The notes: generated from the sequence alone by a model not told the origin. A stretch of 64,000 nucleotides of DNA from CAYJFG01 sp964369405 (GCA_964369405.1 CAYJGB010000004.1:37892-101891); one strand, 5' to 3'. Counted from the stretch's first letter, positions 1-8,129 are shown. Program-made: numbers and translations.

Positions 1-18
1 AGGGAAGGAGGAGTTCAA

Positions 19-642
19 ATGCCTAAAGTAGCTATATTAGATATGCAAGGAAAATCTGTAGGTGATATAGAGCTTTCACAAGCAATTTTCGGAATTGAAC
101 CAAATGCTGCTGTAATGCATCATATGGTTGTAAACTACCTAGCTAATCAAAGACAAGGTACACAATCAGCTCTAACTAGAGCAGAGGTTTCTGGTGGTGG
201 TAGAAAACCATGGAGACAAAAAGGTACTGGTCGTGCTAGACAAGGTTCAACACGTTCTCCACAATGGAGACACGGTGGAGTTGTATTTGCTCCAAAACCT
301 CGTGATTACAGTTATACTGTAAACAAAAAGGTAAGAAGACTTGCTATGAAATCTGCTTTTTCAACAAAAGCGATTGATTCAAGTGTTATCGTATTAGACT
401 CTTTAAAAATGGAAGAGTTTAAAACAAAAACTATTGTAAATATGCTAAGTGCAGTTGGCTGCGATAAAAAAGCTTTAATAGTTTTACCTGAGGTTGATAA
501 AAAAATTATAAAATCAGCTAGCAACATTCCTGGCGTTAAAACAGCACAAGTTAATGAGTTAAACGTTTATGATTTATTAAACACTAACAAATTAATCATT
601 GTTAAAGACGCAGTTGCTAAAATTGAGGAGGTGTACGCATAA
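19..642 (+). CDS. rplD: 50S ribosomal protein L4 (uL4)
   Basis: Large-subunit protein uL4 (207 aa, normal family length) that binds 23S rRNA and sends an extended loop into the exit tunnel. The conserved basic loop GRKPWRQKGTGRARQG lies at residues 61-76. An AAGGAGGAG Shine-Dalgarno sits just upstream of the ATG. As the second or third gene of a normal S10 operon, its presence at the edge means rpsJ and rplC should lie just upstream of the window. Its stop overlaps the rplW start as TAATG, so the two are translationally coupled. In enterobacteria L4 represses its own operon; nothing here shows whether that happens in this organism. Confidence 0.97.
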   Translation: MPKVAILDMQGKSVGDIELSQAIFGIEPNAAVMHHMVVNYLANQRQGTQSALTRAEVSGGGRKPWRQKGTGRARQGSTRSPQWRHGGVVFAPKPRDYSYTVNKKVRRLAMKSAFSTKAIDSSVIVLDSLKMEEFKTKTIVNMLSAVGCDKKALIVLPEVDKKIIKSASNIPGVKTAQVNELNVYDLLNTNKLIIVKDAVAKIEEVYA

Positions 643-932
643 TGACAGCTCAAGACATTATAATCCGTCCTGTAATTACTGAGAAAAGTATGGCAGGTGC
701 AGTTGATAAAAAGTACACTTTTGAAGTTGCTAAAACAGCTAACAAAATAGAAATTGCAAAAGCTGTAGAAGAAATATTCAAAGTTAAAGTAACAAAAGTT
801 AACACTGTAAACGTTCGTGGTCATTTACGCCGTCAAGGTAGATCACAAGGTTATACACCATCTTGGAAAAAAGCTTACGTTACATTGTCACAAGACAGTA
901 AAAATATTGAATTTTTTGAAGGCATGATGTAA
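642..932 (+). CDS. rplW: 50S ribosomal protein L23 (uL23)
   Basis: uL23 (96 aa, full length) sits beside the peptide exit tunnel and docks SRP and trigger factor. The N-terminus has the family signature IIRPVITEKS, and the NTVNVRGHLRRQGR segment in the second half is the usual rRNA-binding stretch. The start codon overlaps the rplD stop by one base (TAATG). Unusually for this tightly packed operon, 88 nt with two small hairpins separate it from rplB. Confidence 0.97.
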   Translation: MTAQDIIIRPVITEKSMAGAVDKKYTFEVAKTANKIEIAKAVEEIFKVKVTKVNTVNVRGHLRRQGRSQGYTPSWKKAYVTLSQDSKNIEFFEGMM

Positions 933-1020
933 AGCCTGCCACAAAAATAAATTATGAGTCAGGCTAGAATGTATGGGAAATTAATTTTCCCGCAAAGCCA
1001 TCATGAGGAGAGTGAAATCA
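933..1020 (+). other. rplW-rplB intercistronic gap with two hairpins
   Basis: This 88-nt gap is much longer than most gaps in the operon. AGCCTG (933-938) pairs with CAGGCT (960-965) directly after the rplW stop. GGGAAA (975-980) pairs with TTTCCC (986-991). Neither hairpin has a U-tract, so they are not terminators. They could be mRNA-processing sites or protein-binding sites. The rplB Shine-Dalgarno GAGGAG follows at 1005-1010. Confidence 0.4.
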
Positions 1021-1854
1021 ATGGCTATTAAAGTTTACAAACCTACCACTAATGCTAGACGTAATATGTCAGTTACTGACTACTCTGTTCTTTCAAAGGT
1101 TGCTCCAGAAAAAAGTCTTTTAGCACCTCTTAAAAAGAATTCAGGTCGTAATAGCTATGGTAGAATTACTGTTCGTCACAGAGGTGGCGGTAACAGAAGA
1201 AAATACCGTATCATCGATTTTAAACGTCAAAAATTCGACGTTCCAGCTAAAGTTCAAACTTTAGAGTATGACCCAAACCGTTCAGCATTTATCGCACTTA
1301 TTCAATACGAAGACGGCGAAAAAAGCTACATTATAGCACCACAAGGTTTAAAAGTTGGCGACACAGTAGTAGCTGGTACAACAGCTGATATTAAACCTGG
1401 TAATGCATTACCACTTGAAAATATACCAACAGGTACATTTATTCACAACATCGAACTTTACCCAGGTAGAGGTGCTCAACTTGCAAGAGCTGCTGGTAAT
1501 ATGGCACAGCTAATGGCTAAAGAAAACGGCTTAGCACTTTTAAGACTTCCATCAGGCGAGCTTAGAAATGTTCCAATTAAATGTATGGCGACAATTGGTC
1601 AAGTAGGAAACACAGACCATGAAAACGTTAAAATTGGTAAAGCTGGTAGAAAACGTAACATGGGTTGGAGACCAACTGTTAGAGGTTCTGTAATGAACCC
1701 ATGCGACCATCCACACGGTGGTGGTGAGGGTAAAAGTCCAATCGGACGTCCAGGTCCTGTAACACCTTGGGGTAAACCAGCACTAGGTTACAAAACAAGA
1801 AAGAAACACAACCGTTCTGATAAAATGATAGTAAGACGCAGAAACGGTAAGTAA
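1021..1854 (+). CDS. rplB: 50S ribosomal protein L2 (uL2)
   Basis: uL2 (277 aa) is a primary 23S rRNA binder needed for subunit joining and peptidyl transfer. The conserved C-terminal HPHGGGEGKSPIGRPG motif, which holds the universally conserved histidine, is intact. The ATG at 1021 is chosen because GAGGAG lies 10 nt upstream and the protein then begins MAIKVYKPTTNARRNMS, as in homologues. The in-frame ATG at 1003 would place the Shine-Dalgarno inside the gene. Confidence 0.97.
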   Translation: MAIKVYKPTTNARRNMSVTDYSVLSKVAPEKSLLAPLKKNSGRNSYGRITVRHRGGGNRRKYRIIDFKRQKFDVPAKVQTLEYDPNRSAFIALIQYEDGEKSYIIAPQGLKVGDTVVAGTTADIKPGNALPLENIPTGTFIHNIELYPGRGAQLARAAGNMAQLMAKENGLALLRLPSGELRNVPIKCMATIGQVGNTDHENVKIGKAGRKRNMGWRPTVRGSVMNPCDHPHGGGEGKSPIGRPGPVTPWGKPALGYKTRKKHNRSDKMIVRRRNGK

Positions 1855-1884
1855 TAGGCAAGCAGAAAGGAGCTTACGAGAACT

Positions 1885-2160
1885 ATGAGTAGAAGCTTAA
1901 AAAAGGGTCCTTATGTACAGCCTGTACTTTTCAAAAGGATTCTAGCAATGAACGAAGCAGGCGAACAAAAGATTTTAAAAACTTGGAGCAGGTCTTCAAC
2001 AATCTTCCCTGAGTTCGTAGGTCATACATTTGCAGTTCATGACGGACGCAAACACGTACCAGTATATGTTACTGAAGATATGGTTGGACACAAACTAGGT
2101 GAGTTTGCACCAACTAGAACTTACAGAGGTCACGCTGGTTCAAAAACAAGCAAGAGATAA
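1885..2160 (+). CDS. rpsS: 30S ribosomal protein S19 (uS19)
   Basis: uS19 (91 aa) sits in the 30S head with S13 and contacts the A-site tRNA. The N-terminal MSRSLKKGPYV and the C-terminal FAPTRTYRGHAG motifs are both diagnostic and intact. An AAAGGAG Shine-Dalgarno precedes the ATG. The gene lies between rplB and rplV, the canonical S10 order. Confidence 0.97.
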   Translation: MSRSLKKGPYVQPVLFKRILAMNEAGEQKILKTWSRSSTIFPEFVGHTFAVHDGRKHVPVYVTEDMVGHKLGEFAPTRTYRGHAGSKTSKR

Positions 2161-2178
2161 GCGGAAGGAGAGCAAAAA

Positions 2179-2514
2179 ATGGAAGCAAGAGCACACTTAA
2201 AATATGTTCGTATTTCACCTAGAAAAGTTTCAGTTGTTTTAGATTTAATCAGAAACAAAGATTGTGAACTTTCTATGGCTATCCTCAAGCATACTCCTAA
2301 AGCCGCTTGTGAGCCACTAATGAAGTTGCTTAAATCAGCTATGGCTAATGCTGAGAACAACCACAATATGGATGTATCAAATTTATATATAGCAGAATGC
2401 TTTGTAAGTTCAGGGCCAACCCTTAAACGTATTCGTCCTAGAGCACAGGGACGTGCATTCAGAATAAACAAGCATACTTCACATATCACACTTGTGCTAA
2501 AAGAAGCAGAATAA
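2179..2514 (+). CDS. rplV: 50S ribosomal protein L22 (uL22)
   Basis: uL22 (111 aa) lines the polypeptide exit tunnel, where its beta-hairpin meets L4 at the constriction used by macrolides. The YVRISPRKVSVVLDLIR segment near the N-terminus and the RIRPRAQGRAFRI hairpin tip near residues 83-95 are characteristic. A GGAAGGAG ribosome-binding site precedes the ATG. Short gaps on both sides support cotranscription with rpsS and rpsC. Confidence 0.97.
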   Translation: MEARAHLKYVRISPRKVSVVLDLIRNKDCELSMAILKHTPKAACEPLMKLLKSAMANAENNHNMDVSNLYIAECFVSSGPTLKRIRPRAQGRAFRINKHTSHITLVLKEAE

Positions 2515-2532
2515 TGTCAGGAGGTTTAAGTT

Positions 2533-3198
2533 ATGGGCCAAAAGGTTAATCCACACGGTTTACGTGTAGGCGTAATAAAAGATTGGGATTCACGCTGGTT
2601 TGCAAGTAAAAAAGACTTTGGCGATACTCTTGTTGAAGACTATAACCTTCGCAAGACATTAAAGAAGCAACTTTACACAGCAGGTGTTCCTAAAATTGAA
2701 ATCGAACGTGATTCAAACAAAGTAAGAATTCATATTCACTGTGCAAAACCAGGTATGGTTATTGGTAAAGGTGGATCTGAAATAGAAAAACTTCGCATTC
2801 AATGCGAAAAAATGTTAAACAAACCTGTTATACTAAACATTGTAGAAGTTAAATCACCAGATTTAAATGCTCAATTAGTAGCAGAAAGTATTGCACAACA
2901 ACTAGAAAAAAGAATTTCTTTCCGTCGTGCAATGAAACAATCTATCGGACGTGCAATGCGTTTTGGTGCTAAAGGTATTAAAACTCAATGTTCAGGTCGT
3001 TTAGGCGGTGCTGAAATTGCTCGTTCAGAAATGTATCATGAAGGAACTATTCCACTACAAACTATTAGAGCAGATATCGATTACGGTTTTGCTGAAGCTG
3101 ATACTACTTATGGTAAAATCGGCGTTAAAGTTTGGTTATATAAAGGTGAGGTTTTACAAGATAACAGAAAACCTAAGAGGGAAGGAGGCAGTAAATAA
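2533..3198 (+). CDS. rpsC: 30S ribosomal protein S3 (uS3)
   Basis: uS3 (221 aa) forms part of the mRNA entry tunnel and helicase. It has the N-terminal MGQKVNPHGLRVG signature, a KH type II domain with the GMVIGKGGSEIEKL GXXG loop around residues 74-87, and the C-terminal S3 domain (GRLGGAEIARSE). Its stop overlaps the rplP start as TAATG, which implies coupled translation. Confidence 0.97.
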   Translation: MGQKVNPHGLRVGVIKDWDSRWFASKKDFGDTLVEDYNLRKTLKKQLYTAGVPKIEIERDSNKVRIHIHCAKPGMVIGKGGSEIEKLRIQCEKMLNKPVILNIVEVKSPDLNAQLVAESIAQQLEKRISFRRAMKQSIGRAMRFGAKGIKTQCSGRLGGAEIARSEMYHEGTIPLQTIRADIDYGFAEADTTYGKIGVKVWLYKGEVLQDNRKPKREGGSK

Positions 3199-3623
3199 TG
3201 CTGTTACCTAAACGTGTTAAGTACAGAAGAGTCCACAGAGGACGTATGAAAGGTAAAGCTCTAAGAGGTAACAAAGTTACTTACGGTGAGTTTGGTTTAC
3301 AAGCTTTAGAGCCTTCTTGGATAACATCAAATCAAATCGAATCAGCCCGTATCGCAATGACTCGTTACTGTAAGAGATTTGGTAAAGTATGGATTAAAAT
3401 ATTCCCAGATAAACCAATTACAGAGAAACCAGCAGAAACTCGAATGGGTTCTGGTAAAGGTTCTCCAGAATACTGGGTTGCAGTTGTTAAGCCAGGCAGA
3501 GTTATGTTTGAGCTAGCAGGTGTACCAGAAGAAACAGCAAGAGAAGCTATGCGTTTGGCTGCTAACAAGTTACCAATCAAATGCAAATTTGTTAAAAAAG
3601 AAGAAACGGGGGTTGAGCAATAA
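3198..3623 (+). CDS. rplP: 50S ribosomal protein L16 (uL16)
   Basis: uL16 (141 aa) organises the A-site of the 50S subunit near the peptidyl transferase centre. It begins MLLPKRVKYRRVHRGRMKG and carries the RMGSGKGSPEYWVAVVKPG motif in the middle, both diagnostic. It starts inside the rpsC stop codon (TAATG) and ends inside the rpmC start in the same way, so rpsC-rplP-rpmC form a coupled trio. Confidence 0.97.
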   Translation: MLLPKRVKYRRVHRGRMKGKALRGNKVTYGEFGLQALEPSWITSNQIESARIAMTRYCKRFGKVWIKIFPDKPITEKPAETRMGSGKGSPEYWVAVVKPGRVMFELAGVPEETAREAMRLAANKLPIKCKFVKKEETGVEQ

Positions 3624-3829
3624 TGAAAGCATCTGAAATCAAAGAAATGTCTGAAAGCGAACTACAAAAAAAGCTTAAAGACTTAAAAGAAGAATTATTT
3701 CAATTGCGTTTTCAACTTGCAATTAATCAGCTCGATAACCCAATGCGTGTAAAAGCTGTTAAAAAAGATATCGCTAGAGCAAAGACTGTTCTTCGCCAAC
3801 GTGAAATCGAAAACAGCGTTAAAGCATAA
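3623..3829 (+). CDS. rpmC: 50S ribosomal protein L29 (uL29)
   Basis: uL29 (68 aa) is a two-helix protein at the tunnel exit beside L23. It begins MKASEIKEMSESELQKKL and contains the LFQLRFQLAINQLDNP stretch typical of the family. It is coupled to rplP by a TAATG overlap. It has only about 17 nt to rpsQ, with an intact AGGGAGGAGG site for the next gene. Confidence 0.97.
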   Translation: MKASEIKEMSESELQKKLKDLKEELFQLRFQLAINQLDNPMRVKAVKKDIARAKTVLRQREIENSVKA

Positions 3830-3846
3830 GGGAGGAGGATGTTTAC

Positions 3847-4104
3847 ATGAGCGATAGAAATATGAGAAAAACTAACATCGGCATTGTTGTAAGTGACAAA
3901 ATGGACAAAACAATTGTAGTTGCTATACAAAACAGCGTTAAACACAAATTTTACGACAAAATTGTAAAACGTACAATTAAATTCAAAGTTCATGATGAAA
4001 ATAACGATTGCAATATTGGCGACAAAGTACGCATTATGGAGACTCGTCCTCTTTCTAAAGATAAGAGATGGAGACTGGTTGAGATTATAGAAAGAGCTAA
4101 ATAA
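3847..4104 (+). CDS. rpsQ: 30S ribosomal protein S17 (uS17)
   Basis: uS17 (85 aa) is an OB-fold primary 16S rRNA binder. The GIVVSDKMDKTIVVAI strand and the KVRIMETRPLSKDKRWRL C-terminal segment identify the family. A strong GGGAGGAGG Shine-Dalgarno lies just before the ATG. It is the last gene of the classical S10 unit, but no terminator separates it from rplN, so S10 and spc are fused here. Confidence 0.97.
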   Translation: MSDRNMRKTNIGIVVSDKMDKTIVVAIQNSVKHKFYDKIVKRTIKFKVHDENNDCNIGDKVRIMETRPLSKDKRWRLVEIIERAK

Positions 4105-4134
4105 TTTTTGGCTTGTGAAAAGGAGGAACTCACT

Positions 4135-4503
4135 GTGGTACAACAACAAACCTACCTCAAAGTTGCCGATAACACAGGTGCAAAAGAAATTATGTGCATT
4201 CGTGTTCTAGGAGGAACTAGAAGGAGATACGCTAACATCGGCGATGTAATAGTTGCTTCTGTTAAGAAAGCAGCACCAGGCGGCGTTGTTAAAAAAGGCG
4301 ATGTAGTAAAAGCAGTTATAGTACGTTCTGCAAAGGGCGTTAGAAGAGAAGACGGCACTTATATTCGTTTTGACGAAAATGCTGCTGTAATTATTAAAGA
4401 TGATAAGAACCCGAAAGGTACTCGTATCTTCGGACCAGTTGCTAGAGAACTTCGTGATAAAGATTACATGAAGATTTTATCTCTTGCACCTGAAGTACTT
4501 TAA
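4135..4503 (+). CDS. rplN: 50S ribosomal protein L14 (uL14), GTG start
   Basis: uL14 (122 aa) forms intersubunit bridges and is the docking site of ribosome silencing factors. The protein begins VQQQTYLKVADNTGAKE, the universal N-terminus, so the GTG at 4135 is taken as start; AAGGAGG lies 8 nt upstream. An in-frame TTG at 4108 would add an unconserved tail in front of the Shine-Dalgarno and is rejected. The C-terminal RIFGPVARELRDKDYMKILSLAPEV is intact. Confidence 0.96.
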   Translation: MVQQQTYLKVADNTGAKEIMCIRVLGGTRRRYANIGDVIVASVKKAAPGGVVKKGDVVKAVIVRSAKGVRREDGTYIRFDENAAVIIKDDKNPKGTRIFGPVARELRDKDYMKILSLAPEVL

Positions 4504-4518
4504 CGGAGGTGTTCACAA

Positions 4519-4848
4519 ATGGATAAACAAGTTCATGTTAAAACAGGTGACACTGTAGTTGTTTTAAGTGGTAAAAGCAAAGGCAAAAAGGGCAAAGTAT
4601 TAGCTGTAAGTCCTAAAGAGGGCAAAGTAATAGTAGAAAAAGTTAATATGATTAAAAAACACGTTAAACCTAGAAAAATGGGTGAACAAGGTGGTATTAT
4701 TAAAGCAGAAGGTGCTTTATATGCTTGCAAAGTTCAAATCGTGTGTCCTCGTTGCAGTAAACCTACACGTATAGGTCACAAGTTATACACAGAAGGTAAC
4801 AAAGTGCGTAAAGAGCGTATTTGTAAAAAATGCGGCGAAGCACTTTAA
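4519..4848 (+). CDS. rplX: 50S ribosomal protein L24 (uL24), zinc-ribbon form
   Basis: uL24 (109 aa) initiates 50S assembly. A KOW motif spans about residues 8-35 (GDTVVVLSGKSKGKKGKV). The C-terminal part has paired cysteines C76/C79 and C102/C105, a zinc-ribbon arrangement seen in many Clostridia and lost in others. An ACGGAGGTG Shine-Dalgarno precedes the ATG directly after the rplN stop. Confidence 0.96.
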   Translation: MDKQVHVKTGDTVVVLSGKSKGKKGKVLAVSPKEGKVIVEKVNMIKKHVKPRKMGEQGGIIKAEGALYACKVQIVCPRCSKPTRIGHKLYTEGNKVRKERICKKCGEAL

Positions 4849-4860
4849 GGAGGATAATTA

Positions 4861-5400
4861 ATGGCTAGACTAAAAGGATTTTATAATCAAGAAGTCGCTC
4901 CAGCGCTTATGAAAAAGTTTGAGTATAAAAGCGTTATGCAAATACCTAAACTAGATAAAATAATTATCAACGTTGGTGCTGGTGAGGCTAAAGATAATTC
5001 TAAAGTTATCGACTCTATTGTAACAGATATGGCTGCAATTACAGGTCAAAAACCTTTTATTTGTAAAGCTAAAAAATCAGTTGCTAACTTCAAACTTCGT
5101 GAAGGTATGCCAATTGGTGTTAAAGTTACTTTAAGAGGTCAAAGAATGTATGAATTTTTAGATAGACTATTTAACGTAGCACTACCTAGAGTTCGTGACT
5201 TTAGAGGAATTAATGCTAACTCTTTCGATGGAAGAGGTAACTATAATATGGGTATTAAAGAACAACTTATATTCCCAGAAATAGATTACGATAAAATAGA
5301 TAAAGTTCGTGGTATGGACATCTGTTTCGTAACCACTGCAAAAACAGACGAAGAAGCTCGTGAGTTATTAACTCTTATGGGCGCTCCGTTTGCAAAATAA
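4861..5400 (+). CDS. rplE: 50S ribosomal protein L5 (uL5)
   Basis: uL5 (179 aa) binds 5S rRNA in the central protuberance. Diagnostic stretches are IINVGAGEAKDN, the AKKSVANFKLREGMPIG region around residues 74-90, and RDFRGINANSFDGRGNYN around 118-135. An AAGGAGG site lies 8 nt before the ATG. The rpsN Shine-Dalgarno follows the stop at once. Confidence 0.97.
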   Translation: MARLKGFYNQEVAPALMKKFEYKSVMQIPKLDKIIINVGAGEAKDNSKVIDSIVTDMAAITGQKPFICKAKKSVANFKLREGMPIGVKVTLRGQRMYEFLDRLFNVALPRVRDFRGINANSFDGRGNYNMGIKEQLIFPEIDYDKIDKVRGMDICFVTTAKTDEEARELLTLMGAPFAK

Positions 5401-5412
5401 GGAGGGATTACT

Positions 5413-5598
5413 GTGGCAAAAACTGCAATGAAAGTTAAACAACAAAGAACACAAAAATTCTCTACTAGAGAATATAGCAGATGCAAAATCTGTGGAAGGC
5501 CACATGCCTACCTTCGTAAGTACGGAATATGCCGTATATGCTTTAGAGAACTTGCATACAAAGGGCAAATTCCTGGCGTAAGAAAAGCAAGTTGGTAA
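5413..5598 (+). CDS. rpsN: 30S ribosomal protein S14 type Z (uS14), GTG start
   Basis: uS14 (61 aa) is the short zinc-binding form, with C24-x2-C27 and C40-x2-C43, as expected in Firmicutes. The GTG at 5413 is the start: GGAGGG lies just upstream and the product begins MAKTAMKVKQQRTQKF as in homologues. It assembles late in the 30S head. No zinc-independent paralogue lies in this window. Confidence 0.97.
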   Translation: MAKTAMKVKQQRTQKFSTREYSRCKICGRPHAYLRKYGICRICFRELAYKGQIPGVRKASW

Positions 5599-5616
5599 TT
5601 AAAGGAGGTTTACGAA

Positions 5617-6015
5617 GTGCAAATTACAGATGCAATAGCAGATTTGCTTACAAGAATACGTAATGCAAGTCACGCTAAACACGATACTGTTGATATCCCT
5701 GCTTCTAATATGAAGAAGAGCATATGTGCTATTCTTCAAGAAGAAGGTTATATTAAAAGTTTTTCAGTTATAGAAGATGGTAAACAAGGTATAATCAAAG
5801 TAGTTTTAAAATACGGCGAGGGTAAAACTCCTGTTATTTCTGGACTAAGAAGAGTATCTAAACCTGGTTTACGTAGATATAGCAATGTTGAGGATATGCC
5901 TAAAGTTATGAAAGGCTTAGGTATTGCCATTGTTTCAACTTCTAAGGGAGTTATGACAGACCGTCAAGCTCGCAAAGAAAACGTTGGTGGCGAAGTCCTA
6001 GCATTTATTTGGTAA
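5617..6015 (+). CDS. rpsH: 30S ribosomal protein S8 (uS8), GTG start
   Basis: uS8 (132 aa) is a primary binder of the 16S central domain and the classical repressor of the spc operon in E. coli. The N-terminal DAIADLLTRIRNA and the C-terminal STSKGVMTDRQARKENVGGEVLAFIW motifs are intact. The GTG at 5617 follows AAAGGAGG by a normal spacing and gives the conserved N-terminus. Confidence 0.97.
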   Translation: MQITDAIADLLTRIRNASHAKHDTVDIPASNMKKSICAILQEEGYIKSFSVIEDGKQGIIKVVLKYGEGKTPVISGLRRVSKPGLRRYSNVEDMPKVMKGLGIAIVSTSKGVMTDRQARKENVGGEVLAFIW

Positions 6016-6027
6016 GGAGGTGCGAAA

Positions 6028-6576
6028 ATGTCTCGAATTGGAAGAAAGCCTATAAATATTCCCGCTGGAGTTGAGGTTAAACTTGACAACGGTGTACTTA
6101 CAGTTAAAGGTGGAAAAGGTACATTAACACAAAAAATTCACCCTAACATGCAAGTTGAGATAAACGACGCAGTTATAGAGGTTAAACGTCCTAATGATGA
6201 TAAAGAAAACAGATCATTACACGGCTTAACTCGTTCTTTAATAGCTAATATGATAGAAGGTGTATCTAACGGCTACAAAAAAGAATTAGATGTAAACGGC
6301 GTTGGTTATCGTGTACAAAAACAAGGTAAACAATTAATTATGAACTTAGGTTACTCACACCAAGTAATAATGGAAGATAATGAAGATATTACTATTGAGT
6401 CACCAGGTCCTAATAAAATTATTATCACTGGTATTGACAAACAAAAAGTTGGTCAATTCGCAGCAGAAGTTAGAGAAAAACGTCCACCAGAGCCATACAA
6501 AGGCAAAGGTATTAAGTACGTTGACGAAGTTATCCGTCGCAAAGAAGGTAAAGCCGGTAAGGGCGGTAAGAAATAA
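6028..6576 (+). CDS. rplF: 50S ribosomal protein L6 (uL6)
   Basis: uL6 (182 aa) lies near the GTPase-associated centre. Two tandem L6 folds are visible: SRIGRKPINIPAGVEVKL at the start and the second-domain signature RPPEPYKGKGIKYVDEVIRR near the C-terminus. AAGGAGGTG precedes the ATG directly behind the rpsH stop. The lysine-rich tail (KAGKGGKK) is typical. Confidence 0.97.
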   Translation: MSRIGRKPINIPAGVEVKLDNGVLTVKGGKGTLTQKIHPNMQVEINDAVIEVKRPNDDKENRSLHGLTRSLIANMIEGVSNGYKKELDVNGVGYRVQKQGKQLIMNLGYSHQVIMEDNEDITIESPGPNKIIITGIDKQKVGQFAAEVREKRPPEPYKGKGIKYVDEVIRRKEGKAGKGGKK

Positions 6577-6595
6577 TTAAGGAGTGAATAACACT

Positions 6596-6955
6596 ATGGT
6601 GAACAAAGCAGATAAAAATCTTGCTAGATTAAGACGTCATCGCAGAGTACGTGGAAAAATCAGTGGTACAGCCTCTTGTCCACGACTAAATGTTTTCCGT
6701 TCCTCTAAGAATATCTACGCTCAGTTGATTGATGATGTAAGTGCTACAACACTTGCACAGGCTTCAACTCTAGACAAAGAAATTACTGGAAACGGCGGAA
6801 ACAAAGAAGCTGCTAAATTAGTAGGAGCTTTAATCGCAAAAAAAGCAGCAGACAAAGGAATCACTGAGGTTGTTTTTGACCGCGGTGGATATATATATCA
6901 CGGCCGTGTAAAAGAATTGGCCGAAGGTGCTCGTGAGGGTGGCCTCAAGTTCTAA
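6596..6955 (+). CDS. rplR: 50S ribosomal protein L18 (uL18)
   Basis: uL18 (119 aa) binds 5S rRNA together with L5. It has the basic N-terminus (LARLRRHRRVRGKISG) and the PRLNVFRSSKNIYAQLID and FDRGGYIYHGRVKELAEGAREGGL blocks. The ATG at 6596 is chosen because AAGGAG ends about 11 nt upstream. The in-frame GTG at 6584 lies inside that Shine-Dalgarno. Confidence 0.96.
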   Translation: MVNKADKNLARLRRHRRVRGKISGTASCPRLNVFRSSKNIYAQLIDDVSATTLAQASTLDKEITGNGGNKEAAKLVGALIAKKAADKGITEVVFDRGGYIYHGRVKELAEGAREGGLKF

Positions 6956-6973
6956 GAAGGAGGAGGAATAACT

Positions 6974-7471
6974 TTGGCTATTATAGACGGTTCAACAATG
7001 GATTTAAAAGAGCGTGTTGTAGCTATAAACCGTGTATCTAAAACTGTTAAAGGTGGACGTATTTTCAAGTTCGCAGCTTTAGTAGTTGTTGGTGACGGAA
7101 ATGGCACAGTAGGCTTTGGTATTGGTAAAGCTGGCGAAGTTCCAGATGCTATTCGTAAAGGTATTGAAGACGCTAAGAAAAACTTAATGACAGTTTCTCT
7201 TCGTGGTACTACAATTCCTCACGAAATCATTGGCGAGTTTGGTGCAGGTAGAGTTCTACTTAAACCAGCTGCTCCTGGTACTGGTGTTATCGCTGGTGGT
7301 CCTGTTCGTGCAGTTGTAGAAGCTGTAGGAATTAAAGATATTAGAACAAAAGCGTTACGTTCAAATAACCCTTGCAATGTTGTAAGAGCTACACTTCAAG
7401 GTTTAGGTGCACTACGTACTGCTCAAGAAGTTGCTGCTATTCGTGGCAAATCAGTTAAAGAAATTTTATAA
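6974..7471 (+). CDS. rpsE: 30S ribosomal protein S5 (uS5), TTG start
   Basis: uS5 (165 aa) acts in decoding fidelity and the mRNA entry helicase. The N-terminal dsRNA-binding fold contains RVVAINRVSKTVKGGRIFKF, and the C-terminal domain contains the VLLKPAAPGTGVIAGGPVRA block. The TTG at 6974 is the only start placed correctly behind AAGGAGGAGG. Earlier codons would lie within rplR. Confidence 0.96.
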   Translation: MAIIDGSTMDLKERVVAINRVSKTVKGGRIFKFAALVVVGDGNGTVGFGIGKAGEVPDAIRKGIEDAKKNLMTVSLRGTTIPHEIIGEFGAGRVLLKPAAPGTGVIAGGPVRAVVEAVGIKDIRTKALRSNNPCNVVRATLQGLGALRTAQEVAAIRGKSVKEIL

Positions 7472-7486
7472 TCGGGAGGTAGCAAT

Positions 7487-7666
7487 ATGGCTGCGTTAAA
7501 CGTTAAACTTGTAAAAAGTCTTATTGGATGCAAAAAAGACCAAATTGCGACCGCTCATGCTTTAGGTTTGAAAAAAATCGGCGATGTTAAATCACAACCT
7601 GATAACCCTCAAACTCAAGGTAAGGTAGCAAAAATAATCCACCTCGTCGAGGTAACAAAAGCGTAA
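7487..7666 (+). CDS. rpmD: 50S ribosomal protein L30 (uL30)
   Basis: Short gene (59 aa) read directly between rpsE and rplO, behind a GGGAGG site. The product starts MAALNVKLVKSLIGCKKDQI and contains ATAHALGLKKIGDVK, the L30 signature in which the helix after the first strand is followed by the conserved glycine. The position rpsE-rpmD-rplO is canonical for the spc operon. The length is normal for bacterial L30. Confidence 0.96.
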   Translation: MAALNVKLVKSLIGCKKDQIATAHALGLKKIGDVKSQPDNPQTQGKVAKIIHLVEVTKA

Positions 7667-7688
7667 GTTAAGCAAGGAGGTGCGACAT

Positions 7689-8129
7689 ATGAAATTACAT
7701 GAACTATCACCTGTTGAAGGTTCTAAAAAGAGCGTTAAACGTATAGGTAGAGGACATGGTTCTGGTCAAGGAAAAACTGCTGGTAAAGGTCATAAAGGTC
7801 AAAATGCTAGATCTGGCGGAGGTGTTCGTCCAGGATTTGAAGGCGGACAAATGCCACTTCAAAGACGTATACCAAAAAGAGGTTTTAACAATATCTTTGC
7901 TAAAGATATCGTTGCTATTAACGTTACTAGTTTAAATAAATTTGAAGACGGTACTGTTGTTGATGTTGATGCTTTATTAAAAGCTGGTATCGTTAAAAAT
8001 GGTTTTGACGGTGTTAAAGTTTTAGGAAACGGAACTTTAACTAAAAAACTAGAAGTTAAGGTTTCTGCTTTTTCTGCTTCTGCTAAAGAGAAGATAGAGA
8101 ATGCTGGTGGAAAGGCTGAGGTGGTTTAA
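7689..8129 (+). CDS. rplO: 50S ribosomal protein L15 (uL15)
   Basis: uL15 (146 aa) is a late-assembling 50S protein with a long extended glycine- and arginine-rich arm. The arm (RIGRGHGSGQGKTAGKGHKG) and the RPGFEGGQMPLQRRIPKRGF block are intact. The ATG at 7689 follows AAGGAGG with good spacing and gives MKLHELSPVEGSKK. Its stop is one base from the secY start, so translation is probably coupled. Confidence 0.97.
   Translation: MKLHELSPVEGSKKSVKRIGRGHGSGQGKTAGKGHKGQNARSGGGVRPGFEGGQMPLQRRIPKRGFNNIFAKDIVAINVTSLNKFEDGTVVDVDALLKAGIVKNGFDGVKVLGNGTLTKKLEVKVSAFSASAKEKIENAGGKAEVV

Noticed and set aside
1003..1020. Upstream ATG for rplB
   Set aside because: It overlaps the GAGGAG Shine-Dalgarno and adds six unconserved residues before the universal L2 N-terminus.
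3727..4149. 140-codon minus-strand frame across rpmC and rpsQ
   Set aside because: It is antisense to two certain ribosomal genes, has no ribosome-binding site and its translation is low-complexity.
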